Positions 22,727 to 29,420 of a stretch of 42,345 nucleotides of DNA are shown here, one piece after another. The stretch lies in IMG/VR virus record IMGVR_UViG_3300046791_000386, positions 1 through 42,345 of that record; one strand, 5' to 3'. Numbering within the stretch: the stretch's first letter is position 1; the number at the start of each line of letters is the position of its first letter. Origin of the DNA: a virus. Made by a program: the position numbers and the translations under genes. Under the pieces are notes generated by a model. The model ran no database searches. It was not told where the DNA came from and saw only the letters and a program-made list of their open reading frames with translations.

Positions 22727-23104
22727 ATGCCCCCGGGGAACGCACTTACTCGCACACGCGCCAAGGTACGCACTGGAACGATGGCCGAAGCGATGTCACG
22801 CAAGATCGCCGAGTCCACCAAAGATGGTGATGAGCTCGTAGCGTTCGCGGAGCGCGTGTGGCGTGACCCTACGATGCCATTCGATGATCGTCGGTGGGCA
22901 TTCGAATGGCTCGCCGATCGCCTCGCAGGCAAGGCGATGGCGAAGATTGAAGTGGGTGGTAACGTCACGCATACCGTTCGACCCAATCTCGAAGATTACA
23001 CGTTCGAGGAAATGGATCAGATCGAGCGCATCAACGCGCGAGCACTTGAGCGTAAGCAATTGTCGACGGTGATCGATGCTAGCGGGATCGAGGTGAAGCC
23101 ATGA
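22727..23104 (+). CDS. Terminase small subunit-like protein
   Basis: The product is 125 residues. The central block (ELVAFAERVWRDPTMPFDDRRWAFEWLADRLAGKAMAKIEV) matches the C-terminal helical region of small terminase-like proteins that carry DUF5681. It is basic at the front (RTRAKVRTGTMAEAMSRK) and acidic later. It lies two genes upstream of the large terminase. Its ATG is part of a GGTATG box (22724-22729), so a protein bound to that box could block translation initiation sites or transcription here. No helix-turn-helix can be assigned by eye. It overlaps the next gene by four bases. Confidence 0.5.
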   Translation: MPPGNALTRTRAKVRTGTMAEAMSRKIAESTKDGDELVAFAERVWRDPTMPFDDRRWAFEWLADRLAGKAMAKIEVGGNVTHTVRPNLEDYTFEEMDQIERINARALERKQLSTVIDASGIEVKP

Positions 23105-23571
23105 CGCACCCTAAGACAGGCCATGATTGTGCAACCATCAAGCCGTGGGATGAGCGTAATGGGTGGACTAGGCCTGAAGAGTTAACCATACACGTGAAGC
23201 GCGGGATGGATTGTGACACGGACCCGGATTATGGATGCACGTGCAACCGGGGCACCGAGCATTGTTGGGTAGATCATGAAGCGGCGAGTAAGGTCTTCTA
23301 CGCCTGCATCACTTCAGCGGACGGCATCGAGTGGTTGATGCATGGTGATTCCGTCGGGGCCGCACTCTTCATGGCATATGATGTGGTGCAAATGATGTAC
23401 GAGGAATGCAAGCCTGGTGAGACGCACTGCTATTGCCGTGATGTAACGTGGTCGAGTCATTGGGCACCAGAACCGCCCAACCATCTTGTAGGCCTCGCTA
23501 AGAGGTGCTGCATCTGCGAGGACAAAGCCGGAGCCGGAGAGTTCGATGTGCCCACATCCAATACTCCGTGA
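23101..23571 (+). CDS. Cys/His-rich hypothetical protein
   Basis: The product is 156 residues. Cysteines cluster at DCDTDPDYGCTCNRGTEHCW (residues 37-56), ETHCYCRDV and RCCICEDK, so more than one metal site is likely. A hydrophobic core (GAALFMAYDVVQMMYEE) lies between them. It is translationally coupled to the TerS-like gene (ATGA) and overlaps the large terminase gene by 26 bases. No family is recognised; its place between the two terminase genes suggests a packaging-related or regulatory role. Confidence 0.5.
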   Translation: MTHPKTGHDCATIKPWDERNGWTRPEELTIHVKRGMDCDTDPDYGCTCNRGTEHCWVDHEAASKVFYACITSADGIEWLMHGDSVGAALFMAYDVVQMMYEECKPGETHCYCRDVTWSSHWAPEPPNHLVGLAKRCCICEDKAGAGEFDVPTSNTP

Positions 23572-25648
23572 GCTCGGGAACGGGCGATGTCCCGTGTGCC
23601 CTCGCGATGAAGCCATCGATACGTTAACCAAACGGTTGGGTGAGTGCGAAGAAGCGCCTGGCCGTGTCTATTTCATGGCCACGAGAGATCGCACGCTGGT
23701 GAAGATCGGTAAGACGCGTTCAAAGGATGACATCCGCTTCGTACGCATCACCGGGCAATCGCCGGTGCCGATCGATCTCATCGCGGAAATCGATGGCTAC
23801 ACGCGGGTGGAGAAGAGAATCCAAGATCAGTTTGAAGCGTACCGCCAGCATGGTGAGTGGTTCCGGTTCGAGGGTGCGCTCAAGCTATTCGTCGAGGCGA
23901 TCATCCGCACTGGCACTCACCCCTGTATCACCGAACGCGAGATCGATCGCGGTAAGATCCGTGACCCTGCACCATTGGTGGATGATTACTCGAAGGCAGG
24001 CGCGGAGCTAGACCGTGGTGTGGTGCAGGAGCCCGCGGAGATCGCGGCCGAGATGGCGCGCATGCTCCCCACGATGGATGACATCGAAGCGGAGAAATGT
24101 AGGCGTTCGCTCTCCTACTTCGTGCGCAAGGCGTGGCTACGAATCAACCCGGGCATCGTGCTGCATTGGGGCTGGCACCTTGAGGAAATCTGCAAGCACG
24201 TACAAGCGATGCTAGAGGAGTGGATCAAGGCGCAACAGGATCCCTCGTACCGGATGAAGGCGCAGAACCTCATCGTCAACTGTCCACCCCGTGCGTTGAA
24301 ATCCACCATCGTGAGCATCTGCGCCCCGGCCTGGATGTGGTTGCGCTGGCCATCGTGGAAGGCCCTGTTCGTGTCGGCCAACCCTCGCGTAGCCGTACGT
24401 GATGCGCGAGCGTGTCGTGCGCTCATCGAAGACCCCTGGTACCAACAGCTCCGTAACACCCTATCGGAACGCTTCGAGGATGGTACCCAGGAGCGCGAGA
24501 GCTTCTCGTGGTCGCTCGATCAGGGCCACAATGCGGATACCGACTTCGCCAACACAAGCGGTGGCGTACGCATGGCCATGGGCTTCTCGGCCATCGTGAC
24601 GGGCCTCGGCGGTGATGCCATCTTCGTGGATGATCCAAACGACATGAAGAAGGTTGTGAGTGAGGTGGAGCGCTCACGCATCAACGATACGTGGGACCTT
24701 TCGTTATGTAACCGTATCAACGATTACGACCGTTCGATCCGCGTGATGATTATGCAGAGGGGTCACGAGATCGATCTCACCGGCCATTGGGTGTCCACCA
24801 TGTCACCTAAAGGGCTCGTCCATCTGGTGATGCCATTGGAATTCGATCCCGAGATGGTGGTGCGGAGTCCGTTCGGGTACACCGATCCGCGCACCGTGCG
24901 CGATGAGAGCTTGCACCCCGCACGCTTCTCGGCCGAGACCATTGAGGAGCTGAAGAAGAAGCCCGGATTCTCAGGGCAGTACAACCAAAAGCCCGTGCCT
25001 GATGACGGGATGTTGTTCAAGCGGGATAGCTGGAATTTCTTCACCCTTACCCGCACCGACGACAAGGACCCGCTCAAGGGTTGTCGGGTGAGCGTAGACC
25101 ACAACCTACCCGCACGGCCGCGAGGGTGCACGACACGCCCGGCCATCCAGCTACCGAAGCTCGATCATCTGGCCATCACCATCGATGCCACGTTTGGATC
25201 ACTCGGGGAGGATGCATCATGCGTAGGGCTCCTGGTGATCGGTACACACAAGGCGGATCGGTTCGTGATCGAAGACCGTACGAAGGCGCGCACATTCACC
25301 GATACCATCCAGGCGATCAGGGACGTGGTGGCGGACTATCCCGCCGTGACGGTCAAGATCATCGAGAAGAAGGCCAACGGTGCGGCCGTGATCCAGACCC
25401 TGCAATCGGAGCTCGGTAGCATCGTGTCGATTGAGAACAACGATAACTATGCGATCCGCTGGAACGCCATGAGCCCGAGCGTGCAAGCGGGTAACTGGTA
25501 CATACTCGAGCACGCACCATGGGCTTCGGCCTTCGTCGCGGAGTTCGCGTTGTGTCCTAAGGGTGCCAAAGATGATCGGATCGATGCGGCGAGTACCCTA
25601 CAGAAGTACTTCGCTACCGACACCCGGCGCTGGATGGGGTGGAAGTAG
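23546..25648 (+). CDS. Terminase large subunit fused to an N-terminal GIY-YIG (T5orf172-type) domain
   Basis: The product is 700 residues, longer than most large terminases. Residues 2-18 (CPHP and CPVC) may bind zinc. Residues 39-120 (GRVYFMATRDRTLVKIGKT, IRFVRITGQSPVPIDLI, RVEKRIQDQFEAYRQHGEWF) fit the T5orf172/MUG113 branch of GIY-YIG nucleases, including the conserved Tyr, KIGKT, Arg, Glu and GEWF. The terminase follows: Walker A CPPRALKST near 246-254, Walker B AIFVDDPND near 357-365, then an RNase H-like nuclease with TIDATFG (near 546), IEKKANG (near 607) and KDDRIDAAS (near 675). It cuts and translocates genome DNA into proheads. The ribosome binding site GGAG precedes ATG 23546. No stop separates the two parts, so this is a true fusion in the sequence. 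Confidence 0.85.
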   Translation: MCPHPILRELGNGRCPVCPRDEAIDTLTKRLGECEEAPGRVYFMATRDRTLVKIGKTRSKDDIRFVRITGQSPVPIDLIAEIDGYTRVEKRIQDQFEAYRQHGEWFRFEGALKLFVEAIIRTGTHPCITEREIDRGKIRDPAPLVDDYSKAGAELDRGVVQEPAEIAAEMARMLPTMDDIEAEKCRRSLSYFVRKAWLRINPGIVLHWGWHLEEICKHVQAMLEEWIKAQQDPSYRMKAQNLIVNCPPRALKSTIVSICAPAWMWLRWPSWKALFVSANPRVAVRDARACRALIEDPWYQQLRNTLSERFEDGTQERESFSWSLDQGHNADTDFANTSGGVRMAMGFSAIVTGLGGDAIFVDDPNDMKKVVSEVERSRINDTWDLSLCNRINDYDRSIRVMIMQRGHEIDLTGHWVSTMSPKGLVHLVMPLEFDPEMVVRSPFGYTDPRTVRDESLHPARFSAETIEELKKKPGFSGQYNQKPVPDDGMLFKRDSWNFFTLTRTDDKDPLKGCRVSVDHNLPARPRGCTTRPAIQLPKLDHLAITIDATFGSLGEDASCVGLLVIGTHKADRFVIEDRTKARTFTDTIQAIRDVVADYPAVTVKIIEKKANGAAVIQTLQSELGSIVSIENNDNYAIRWNAMSPSVQAGNWYILEHAPWASAFVAEFALCPKGAKDDRIDAASTLQKYFATDTRRWMGWK

Positions 25649-25689
25649 TTCGGAGTGATCCGGATGGCAAGCGCCTAACGTAGCCCTAA

Positions 25690-26154
25690 CTAAGGACATT
25701 CCACGTTGTATATGTCTTTGGTAGACGGGGTGTATGTATCAGTAAGGGAGTGCATCACCGACAAGGGATCGCCTTTAGGATCTACGTGATTCAGACCCAA
25801 AGCGTGACCTAATTCATGCACTAGGACCATGCGCTCTGTCTCTGTATGTCCTGGCTGCATCAAGATATCAACGGTCTCACTAAAATCATCATAGTGACCT
25901 ACAACGCTAGGGCCTTTGTTTGGGTACCTCGCGCGCCAGTCATCAAGCGACAGCCTGCTTACACTATGGCCGTTATAGGCGATATAGAACGCAGGTTCTC
26001 CACCGCACTTCTCATATAGCGCATCATTCCAGATGCCAATGGCGTCTTCTACTACCAGATTCCAAGTATAGTTAGGGTCTTTGATGGCTACAGGCTCGCC
26101 ATAACCCCACCCCTGACAGGCAGATAAACAGATGACTAGATAGGATTTTATCAT
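25690..26154 (-). CDS. Matrixin-like zinc metalloprotease lipoprotein
   Basis: The product is 154 residues. The N-terminus MIKSYLVICLSACQG is a short lipoprotein signal with an LSAC lipobox (Cys13), so the mature protein is tethered outside the cytoplasm. The zinc site is VHELGHALGLNH (H113, E114, H117, H123), the extended metzincin motif, followed by the Met-turn SVMHS (M134). A strand with WNDALY and ILMQPG fits the matrixin fold, here in a minimal size. It is the last gene of a minus-strand cargo cluster that faces the terminase gene. Such enzymes are rare in phages. It may modify the host surface, cleave envelope proteins at lysis, or act as a lysogeny-type cargo gene, although no lysogeny genes are seen. 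Confidence 0.78.
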   Translation of the reverse strand: MIKSYLVICLSACQGWGYGEPVAIKDPNYTWNLVVEDAIGIWNDALYEKCGGEPAFYIAYNGHSVSRLSLDDWRARYPNKGPSVVGHYDDFSETVDILMQPGHTETERMVLVHELGHALGLNHVDPKGDPLSVMHSLTDTYTPSTKDIYNVECP

Positions 26155-26184
26155 ACTTGTCTGGTTATCACCTCACGGTATCCT

Positions 26185-26346
26185 TCATAGGCACACGTAT
26201 ATGATCGCTATGGCTAACATGAGCGCACACGCCGCGAGAGCAAGAGGTTCGCTATTCGCGAATAGCGAACGCCTACATGTGGGGCCCGTCGCACACTCGC
26301 CCCGGATGATTGGGATCGCCTGGCGTTGGTTGTGTGGTGTCATCAT
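26185..26346 (-). CDS. 53-residue membrane protein
   Basis: ATG 26346 overlaps the previous stop (TAATG), with a second ATG directly after; the TGA ends at 26185. The N-terminal part is polar, with two cysteines (GECATGPTC). The C-terminus is one hydrophobic helix, LALAACALMLAIAIIYVCL. The gene contains a 24-bp perfect palindrome at 26247-26270. It shares an operon with the metalloprotease. Function unknown. Confidence 0.45.
   Translation of the reverse strand: MMTPHNQRQAIPIIRGECATGPTCRRSLFANSEPLALAACALMLAIAIIYVCL
26247..26270. repeat. 24-bp perfect palindrome
   Basis: GTTCGCTATTCG (26247-26258) is followed at once by its exact reverse complement (26259-26270), with no spacer. It lies inside a small minus-strand gene. 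Perfect palindromes of this length are rare by chance. It may be a dimer-binding site, a recombination target or a transcript-processing hairpin. Confidence 0.85.
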
Positions 26347-26468
26347 TAGCGGTTCACCTTGTAGAAGCCTTCTGGATCGGTGGTCACGAGCTCACGCATC
26401 GGGATGCTGCTCTCCACCTGGGTGGTTTCCTCGGTCTCGAATTCGTTGTGCTCTTCGGTGGTGTTCAT
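26346..26468 (-). CDS. 40-residue acidic peptide
   Basis: ATG 26468 lies 11 bases after the -10 element of a strong promoter-like sequence, and the TAA overlaps the next gene (TAATG). The product MNTTEEHNEFETEETTQVES...MRELVTTDPEGFYKVNR is acidic and probably unstructured at the front. It is the first gene after the promoter. Function unknown. Confidence 0.5.
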   Translation of the reverse strand: MNTTEEHNEFETEETTQVESSIPMRELVTTDPEGFYKVNR

Positions 26469-26478
26469 CTTGGATCCT

Positions 26479-26507
26479 AGTATGAGGGTTCGAGCAAACA
26501 ATGTCAA
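26479..26507 (-). promoter_or_regulatory. Sigma70-like promoter of the metalloprotease cluster
   Basis: On the minus strand a perfect -35 TTGACA (26507-26502) is followed after exactly 17 bases by CATACT (26484-26479), four of six matches to TATAAT. It points to the gene at 26468 and onwards to the lipoprotease. This is the best vegetative-type promoter I see in the window. Confidence 0.65.
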
Positions 26508-26526
26508 GCGGTAATCACCGCATCAA

Positions 26527-26754
26527 CTAACCGATTTGTTCGGCGAGTACTACCGCACACTTGCGGATGTACTCACTGCGCGCGATTGCGCGATCCATCG
26601 CGGCGAACGCTGCATCATAGCTAGCGTCATCATCACACGCCACGAAGGTAGCGGTGGCTTCAACCACCTTGGCATGTGCCTCAGCCTGAAGGGCCCACAT
26701 AGAGGCCAGTTGTTGGGTGCGGTTGGTGGCGTCCATCTCGTTCGTGTTCGTCAT
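26527..26754 (-). CDS. Small Ala-rich helical protein
   Basis: The product is 75 residues starting at ATG 26754. It is hydrophilic and helical (QLASMWALQAEAHAKVVEATATFVACDDD, then AAFAAMDRAIARSEYIRKCAVVLAEQ). No clear ribosome binding site is visible. The first gene of the minus-strand cargo cluster, it is separated from the rest by the promoter at 26479-26507. No family is recognised. Confidence 0.45.
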   Translation of the reverse strand: MTNTNEMDATNRTQQLASMWALQAEAHAKVVEATATFVACDDDASYDAAFAAMDRAIARSEYIRKCAVVLAEQIG

Positions 26755-26853
26755 GAACTAACCATAGGGCTTCTAGCGTCGCTTGTAAAGCATTAATCGG
26801 GTACGATCGGGGTAGCGGGTATCTACTTGACAACCGTTGCGATAACCCTCACC

Positions 26854-27087
26854 ATGGCCTACATGTCTAAGACAACCAAGCCGCGTAAAGCCCCTACCCC
26901 GAGACCTACTGGCCGTCCGCCGACGGAGAAGAAGGCCTTCGATCGGGTCACCATGGTCCGCATGTTCGCGGAGGATTACACCGCGTTCGAAGCCGAAGCC
27001 AGGAAGCTAGCGGCGAAGAGTGGTGGTAGCGTGTCCGTTGGTGCGTATCTCCGCATGGCCGGGCGGGCGATGCTAGGTGCAGCGTGA
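26854..27087 (+). CDS. Small basic protein, possible ribbon-helix-helix
   Basis: The product is 77 residues from ATG 26854; ATG 26863 is an alternative and no Shine-Dalgarno site is evident. A Pro/Lys-rich front (TTKPRKAPTPRPTGRPPTEKK) is followed by FDRVTMVRMFAEDYTAFEAEARKLA and SVSVGAYLRMAGRAML. A strand followed by two helices with this spacing fits a ribbon-helix-helix DNA-binding fold. It leads a run of small plus-strand genes, so it could be their repressor. The family assignment is tentative. Confidence 0.45.
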   Translation: MAYMSKTTKPRKAPTPRPTGRPPTEKKAFDRVTMVRMFAEDYTAFEAEARKLAAKSGGSVSVGAYLRMAGRAMLGAA

Positions 27088-27281
27088 ACTTTAATGGTGA
27101 ATGTCAGTGCACGAAGTGCAGAGCTCGTCGGGTCGTGCTTTCAATGTGCCCCTACCCCGAGTGTGCAGCGGCCGGTAAGTGCATGGAGATGGGAAGCTAC
27201 CAGGTGAAGGGGCCACCATCAGATGAGGTGCGGTTCTGTAGGTTGCGGCCACCATTAACCGAGATCGTAGGTGCACCGTGA
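27084..27281 (+). CDS. Small Cys-rich protein
   Basis: The product is 65 residues from a GTG overlapping the previous stop (GTGA). CQCTKC at residues 7-12, CPYPEC at 22-27 and C33 provide a likely zinc site. The C-terminus has a further Cys (RFCRLRPP). It is coupled at its end to the next gene. No family is recognised. Confidence 0.5.
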   Translation: MNFNGECQCTKCRARRVVLSMCPYPECAAAGKCMEMGSYQVKGPPSDEVRFCRLRPPLTEIVGAP

Positions 27282-27496
27282 CCCTATCGAAGACGCTGCT
27301 AGCGTTGCTTGACAAGGTTCATGAGGAACACACCGATGATTGGTGGGTTGCGTTTGAACTCGAGATGCAAGCCATCGGTGCGCGGGTAACCGGTGGAGAT
27401 GTCAACGGCGAGACCCATTTCGCTTGTCCGGGCGACAAGGTGGCCGAAGCGAAGAAGATCGTGGCCAAGTACACGGCCAAGCGACGCGCGAAATAG
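27278..27496 (+). CDS. Small hypothetical protein
   Basis: The product is 72 residues from a GTG that overlaps the previous stop. It reads MTLSKTLLALLDKVHEEHTDDWWVAFELEMQAIG followed by GDVNGETHFACPGDKVAEAKKIVAKY and a basic tail (TAKRRAK). This looks like a compact alpha/beta fold. No family is recognised. Confidence 0.5.
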   Translation: MTLSKTLLALLDKVHEEHTDDWWVAFELEMQAIGARVTGGDVNGETHFACPGDKVAEAKKIVAKYTAKRRAK

Positions 27497-27508
27497 TTTG
27501 GTGAGGCC

Positions 27509-28234
27509 ATGCGTAGTATCGCCATGTCTAACACGATCACAGCATGGCATTTCCTCCGCGATGACTGGCACACCGGCGAAGGCCGGATCCTAGAGAAGGT
27601 CGGTACGCGCCTTGTTCACACGGGCGACCTGGTACCAGCACGCTCGGGCCTACACGCATCCAGACGGGCGCTCGATGCCCTCCATTATGCGTGCGGTAAT
27701 GTGGTCACACTCGTCGAGTGTGAAGCCCCGTTTGTCGAGAATGCAGGTGATGATAAGTTCGTGTGTACGGCCCGAACACCAGTATGGGGCTACGACGCAT
27801 CCACCGAGCTCCGGTTGTTTGCTCGGCAGGTCGCGAGTGACGCACTAGATAAGTATTGGGATGTGAAGTTCGGTGAGCTTCCCTCCGTACTCACCGAATG
27901 GTTGCGCACGGGTGATCCTACACTCAGGAGCGCGGCCTGGAGCGCGGCCAGGAGCGCGGCCGAGAGCGCGGCCTGGAGCGCGGCCGAGAGAGCGGCCTGG
28001 AGCGCGGCCAGGAGCGCGGCCGAGAGCGCGGCCGAGAGCGCGGCCGAGAGAGCGGCCGAGAGCGCGGCCAGGAGCGCGGCCGAGAGCGCGGCCTGGAGCG
28101 CGGCCTGGAGCGCGGCCTGGAGCGCGGCCAGGAGCGCGGCCAGGAGCGCGGCCTGGAGCGCGGCCGATGTTCGGTTGAAGAAGATCCTAACCGATGGCGC
28201 GATCGAACGGGGCGCTCATCAAGATCGGTGGTGA
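27509..28234 (+). CDS. Protein with DUF7666-like N-terminus and 20 tetrapeptide repeats
   Basis: The product is 241 residues from ATG 27509; ATG 27524 is an alternative start. Residues 10-120 (ITAWHFLRDD, SGLHASRRALDALHYACGNVVTLVECE, ELRLFARQVASDALDKYW) match a small domain of unknown function common in phage and bacterial proteins. Then 20 copies of a four-residue unit follow, S/R-A-A with W, R, E or D as the fourth residue, near residues 141-220. The product ends VRLKKILTDGAIERGAHQ. The repeat is strongly helical and may form a long rod whose W/R/E positions line one face. Function unknown; similar Ala-rich repeats follow this domain elsewhere. Confidence 0.6.
   Translation: MRSIAMSNTITAWHFLRDDWHTGEGRILEKVGTRLVHTGDLVPARSGLHASRRALDALHYACGNVVTLVECEAPFVENAGDDKFVCTARTPVWGYDASTELRLFARQVASDALDKYWDVKFGELPSVLTEWLRTGDPTLRSAAWSAARSAAESAAWSAAERAAWSAARSAAESAAESAAERAAESAARSAAESAAWSAAWSAAWSAARSAARSAAWSAADVRLKKILTDGAIERGAHQDRW
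27929..28168 (+). repeat. 12-bp tandem repeat, 20 units
   Basis: Twenty consecutive copies of AGCGCGGCC followed by TGG, AGG, GAG or finally GAT span 240 bases within a coding gene. Nine of twelve positions are nearly invariant (two units have AGA for AGC), and only the last codon varies. The array keeps the frame when units are gained or lost, so its length should vary between relatives. Confidence 0.95.
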
Positions 28235-28237
28235 CAA

Positions 28238-28495
28238 GTGAAGATCATCACCGATGAACCGCGATGGTCACCCTATCCGATCGCGATGGTTAGTAGGCGA
28301 GCTGCTTACTACTTCGTACCTTACGCGAACGAGGAGATCGACGACATCGAGCGGGCGATTCGCGTGAAGGTCACCACCCGCCATGAGATCAGCGACGGCA
28401 TCCCAACCGCGATCGGTGACGAGGAGATCACGCTACCGGCCGCACCGAAGGCATCTACGCCGATGGAAATAACCCGGCGCTCTCGAGCGTGGTAA
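28238..28495 (+). CDS. Small hypothetical protein
   Basis: The product is 85 residues from a GTG at 28238, four bases after the preceding stop. Acidic and hydrophobic patches alternate (AYYFVPYANEEIDDIERAIRVKVTTRHEISDG), consistent with a small beta-rich domain. No family is recognised. Confidence 0.5.
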   Translation: MKIITDEPRWSPYPIAMVSRRAAYYFVPYANEEIDDIERAIRVKVTTRHEISDGIPTAIGDEEITLPAAPKASTPMEITRRSRAW

Positions 28496-28499
28496 CAGC

Positions 28500-28748
28500 A
28501 TGCTGAAAATCATGCTCGTGCTCGGATTATCGGGTTGTATGTCCATCACCCATGCAACCGTTCGACCATCCAAAGATCAGTGCATCCCACCTGTATTGAT
28601 CGCTGGTGATGTCGTGCTCGGGGCTGCTACCACCTATACTGGTGTGCTCGTCCACGAACCGGTGGTAGCAGTCGAGGGTGGTGTCTACCTCGGGCTAGCC
28701 ACCCTGATGATGTTCGCGCAAATGGCCGAGTGTGAGTGGTTGCAGTGA
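28500..28748 (+). CDS. Small lipoprotein with membrane segments
   Basis: The product is 82 residues. MLKIMLVLGLSGCMS is a short lipoprotein signal with an LSGC lipobox (Cys13). Two further hydrophobic stretches follow (PVLIAGDVVLGAATTYTGVLV and VYLGLATLMMFAQMA). It overlaps the next gene by four bases (GTGA). The position is far from the lysis genes, so the role is open; superinfection exclusion is one possibility for small phage lipoproteins. Confidence 0.5.
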   Translation: MLKIMLVLGLSGCMSITHATVRPSKDQCIPPVLIAGDVVLGAATTYTGVLVHEPVVAVEGGVYLGLATLMMFAQMAECEWLQ

Positions 28749-28933
28749 AGGCACCAGATAAGCCGGGCTTCCTGCACCTGGAGACCGATGCGGAGTTCCT
28801 AGCGCGCATTTCACCACTATTCCCCGATGGGTGGTCGCGTTCCTACATCACAAGCCTTGGTAGCAAGGAGCTCGATGATTACGTGTGGGCTGTCCGTTTG
28901 AAGCAACGCAAGATCATCGAGGTGTATCCGTGA
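28745..28933 (+). CDS. Small hypothetical protein
   Basis: The product is 62 residues from a GTG at 28745 overlapping the upstream stop (GTGA). It reads VKAPDKPGFLHLETDAEFLARI, then SRSYITSLGSKELDDYVWAV and a basic end (LKQRKIIEVYP). It overlaps the next gene by four bases. No family is recognised. Confidence 0.5.
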   Translation: MKAPDKPGFLHLETDAEFLARISPLFPDGWSRSYITSLGSKELDDYVWAVRLKQRKIIEVYP

Positions 28934-29172
28934 AGTATACATTAACCGTCGAGTGGGATGTAGACGGCAAAGGCGCAACAGCTTACATCGATGATCTGCC
29001 TACTCCCCATCGTGGGTGGGGTGAGTCACCATTGCAGGCCATCCGCGCGTTGTGTGAGTCGCTTCGTGAATGGCCTATCGGTGGTGCAGATCGTTGGCTC
29101 CATACACCTGATGGCCAGGCACTTACTAGGAAGTTTGGCCTGGAACCGAAAAAGCCGATGGGGGAATCATGA
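28930..29172 (+). CDS. Small HicB-like hypothetical protein
   Basis: The product is 80 residues from GTG 28930, overlapping the upstream stop (GTGA). It begins VKYTLTVEWDVDGKGATAYIDDLP and continues GWGESPLQAIRALCESLREWP. A strand pair followed by a helix starting with S-P-x-x-A resembles the partial RNase H fold of HicB-type antitoxins, but no HicA partner is seen. The family link is weak. It is coupled to the next gene (ATGA). Confidence 0.45.
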   Translation: MKYTLTVEWDVDGKGATAYIDDLPTPHRGWGESPLQAIRALCESLREWPIGGADRWLHTPDGQALTRKFGLEPKKPMGES

Positions 29173-29420
29173 GCCTACGCGAAGACATCGTTGTGGCCAT
29201 GAAGCGATTCAAGCTCGTGGAGCCCGTGACCATCGATGACATGAAGACCATTGCCACGCATCTGCGATTTGCGCTCGGCGGGGATACCAAGGTGGATGTG
29301 TTCCGAAACACACCCACCACGCCAGTGATGATCGGTGCGCATCGTGATGGTAAGGTTGCAGCCATCGCGATCACACCATTCACGTCTACGGCCGAAGCCA
29401 CCAATAAGCCCGGTACCTAG
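29169..29420 (+). CDS. Small hypothetical protein
   Basis: The product is 83 residues from an ATG overlapping the upstream stop. It reads MSLREDIVVAMKRFKLVEPVTIDDMKTIATHLRFALGG, then a strand-rich end (VMIGAHRDGKVAAIAITPFTS). It is the last of the small plus-strand genes and overlaps the convergent gene at 29386 by 35 bases. No family is recognised. Confidence 0.5.
   Translation: MSLREDIVVAMKRFKLVEPVTIDDMKTIATHLRFALGGDTKVDVFRNTPTTPVMIGAHRDGKVAAIAITPFTSTAEATNKPGT

Noticed and set aside
26201-26485. A 94-codon plus-strand frame opposite the cargo cluster
   Set aside because: The minus strand here has two frames joined by a TAATG overlap and a clear promoter. The plus frame reads as random Arg/Ser/Cys-rich sequence.
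26827-26855. TTGACA at 26827-26832 as a -35 box for the plus-strand genes
   Set aside because: No -10-like hexamer lies 16-18 bases downstream, and the start codon falls there instead.
27929-28168. Short regular repeats that could suggest a CRISPR array
   Set aside because: Units are 12 bp without unique spacers and keep a single reading frame. This is a coding tandem repeat.
28930-29172. HicA/HicB toxin-antitoxin system
   Set aside because: Only a weak HicB-like pattern is present and neither neighbour looks like a HicA toxin.
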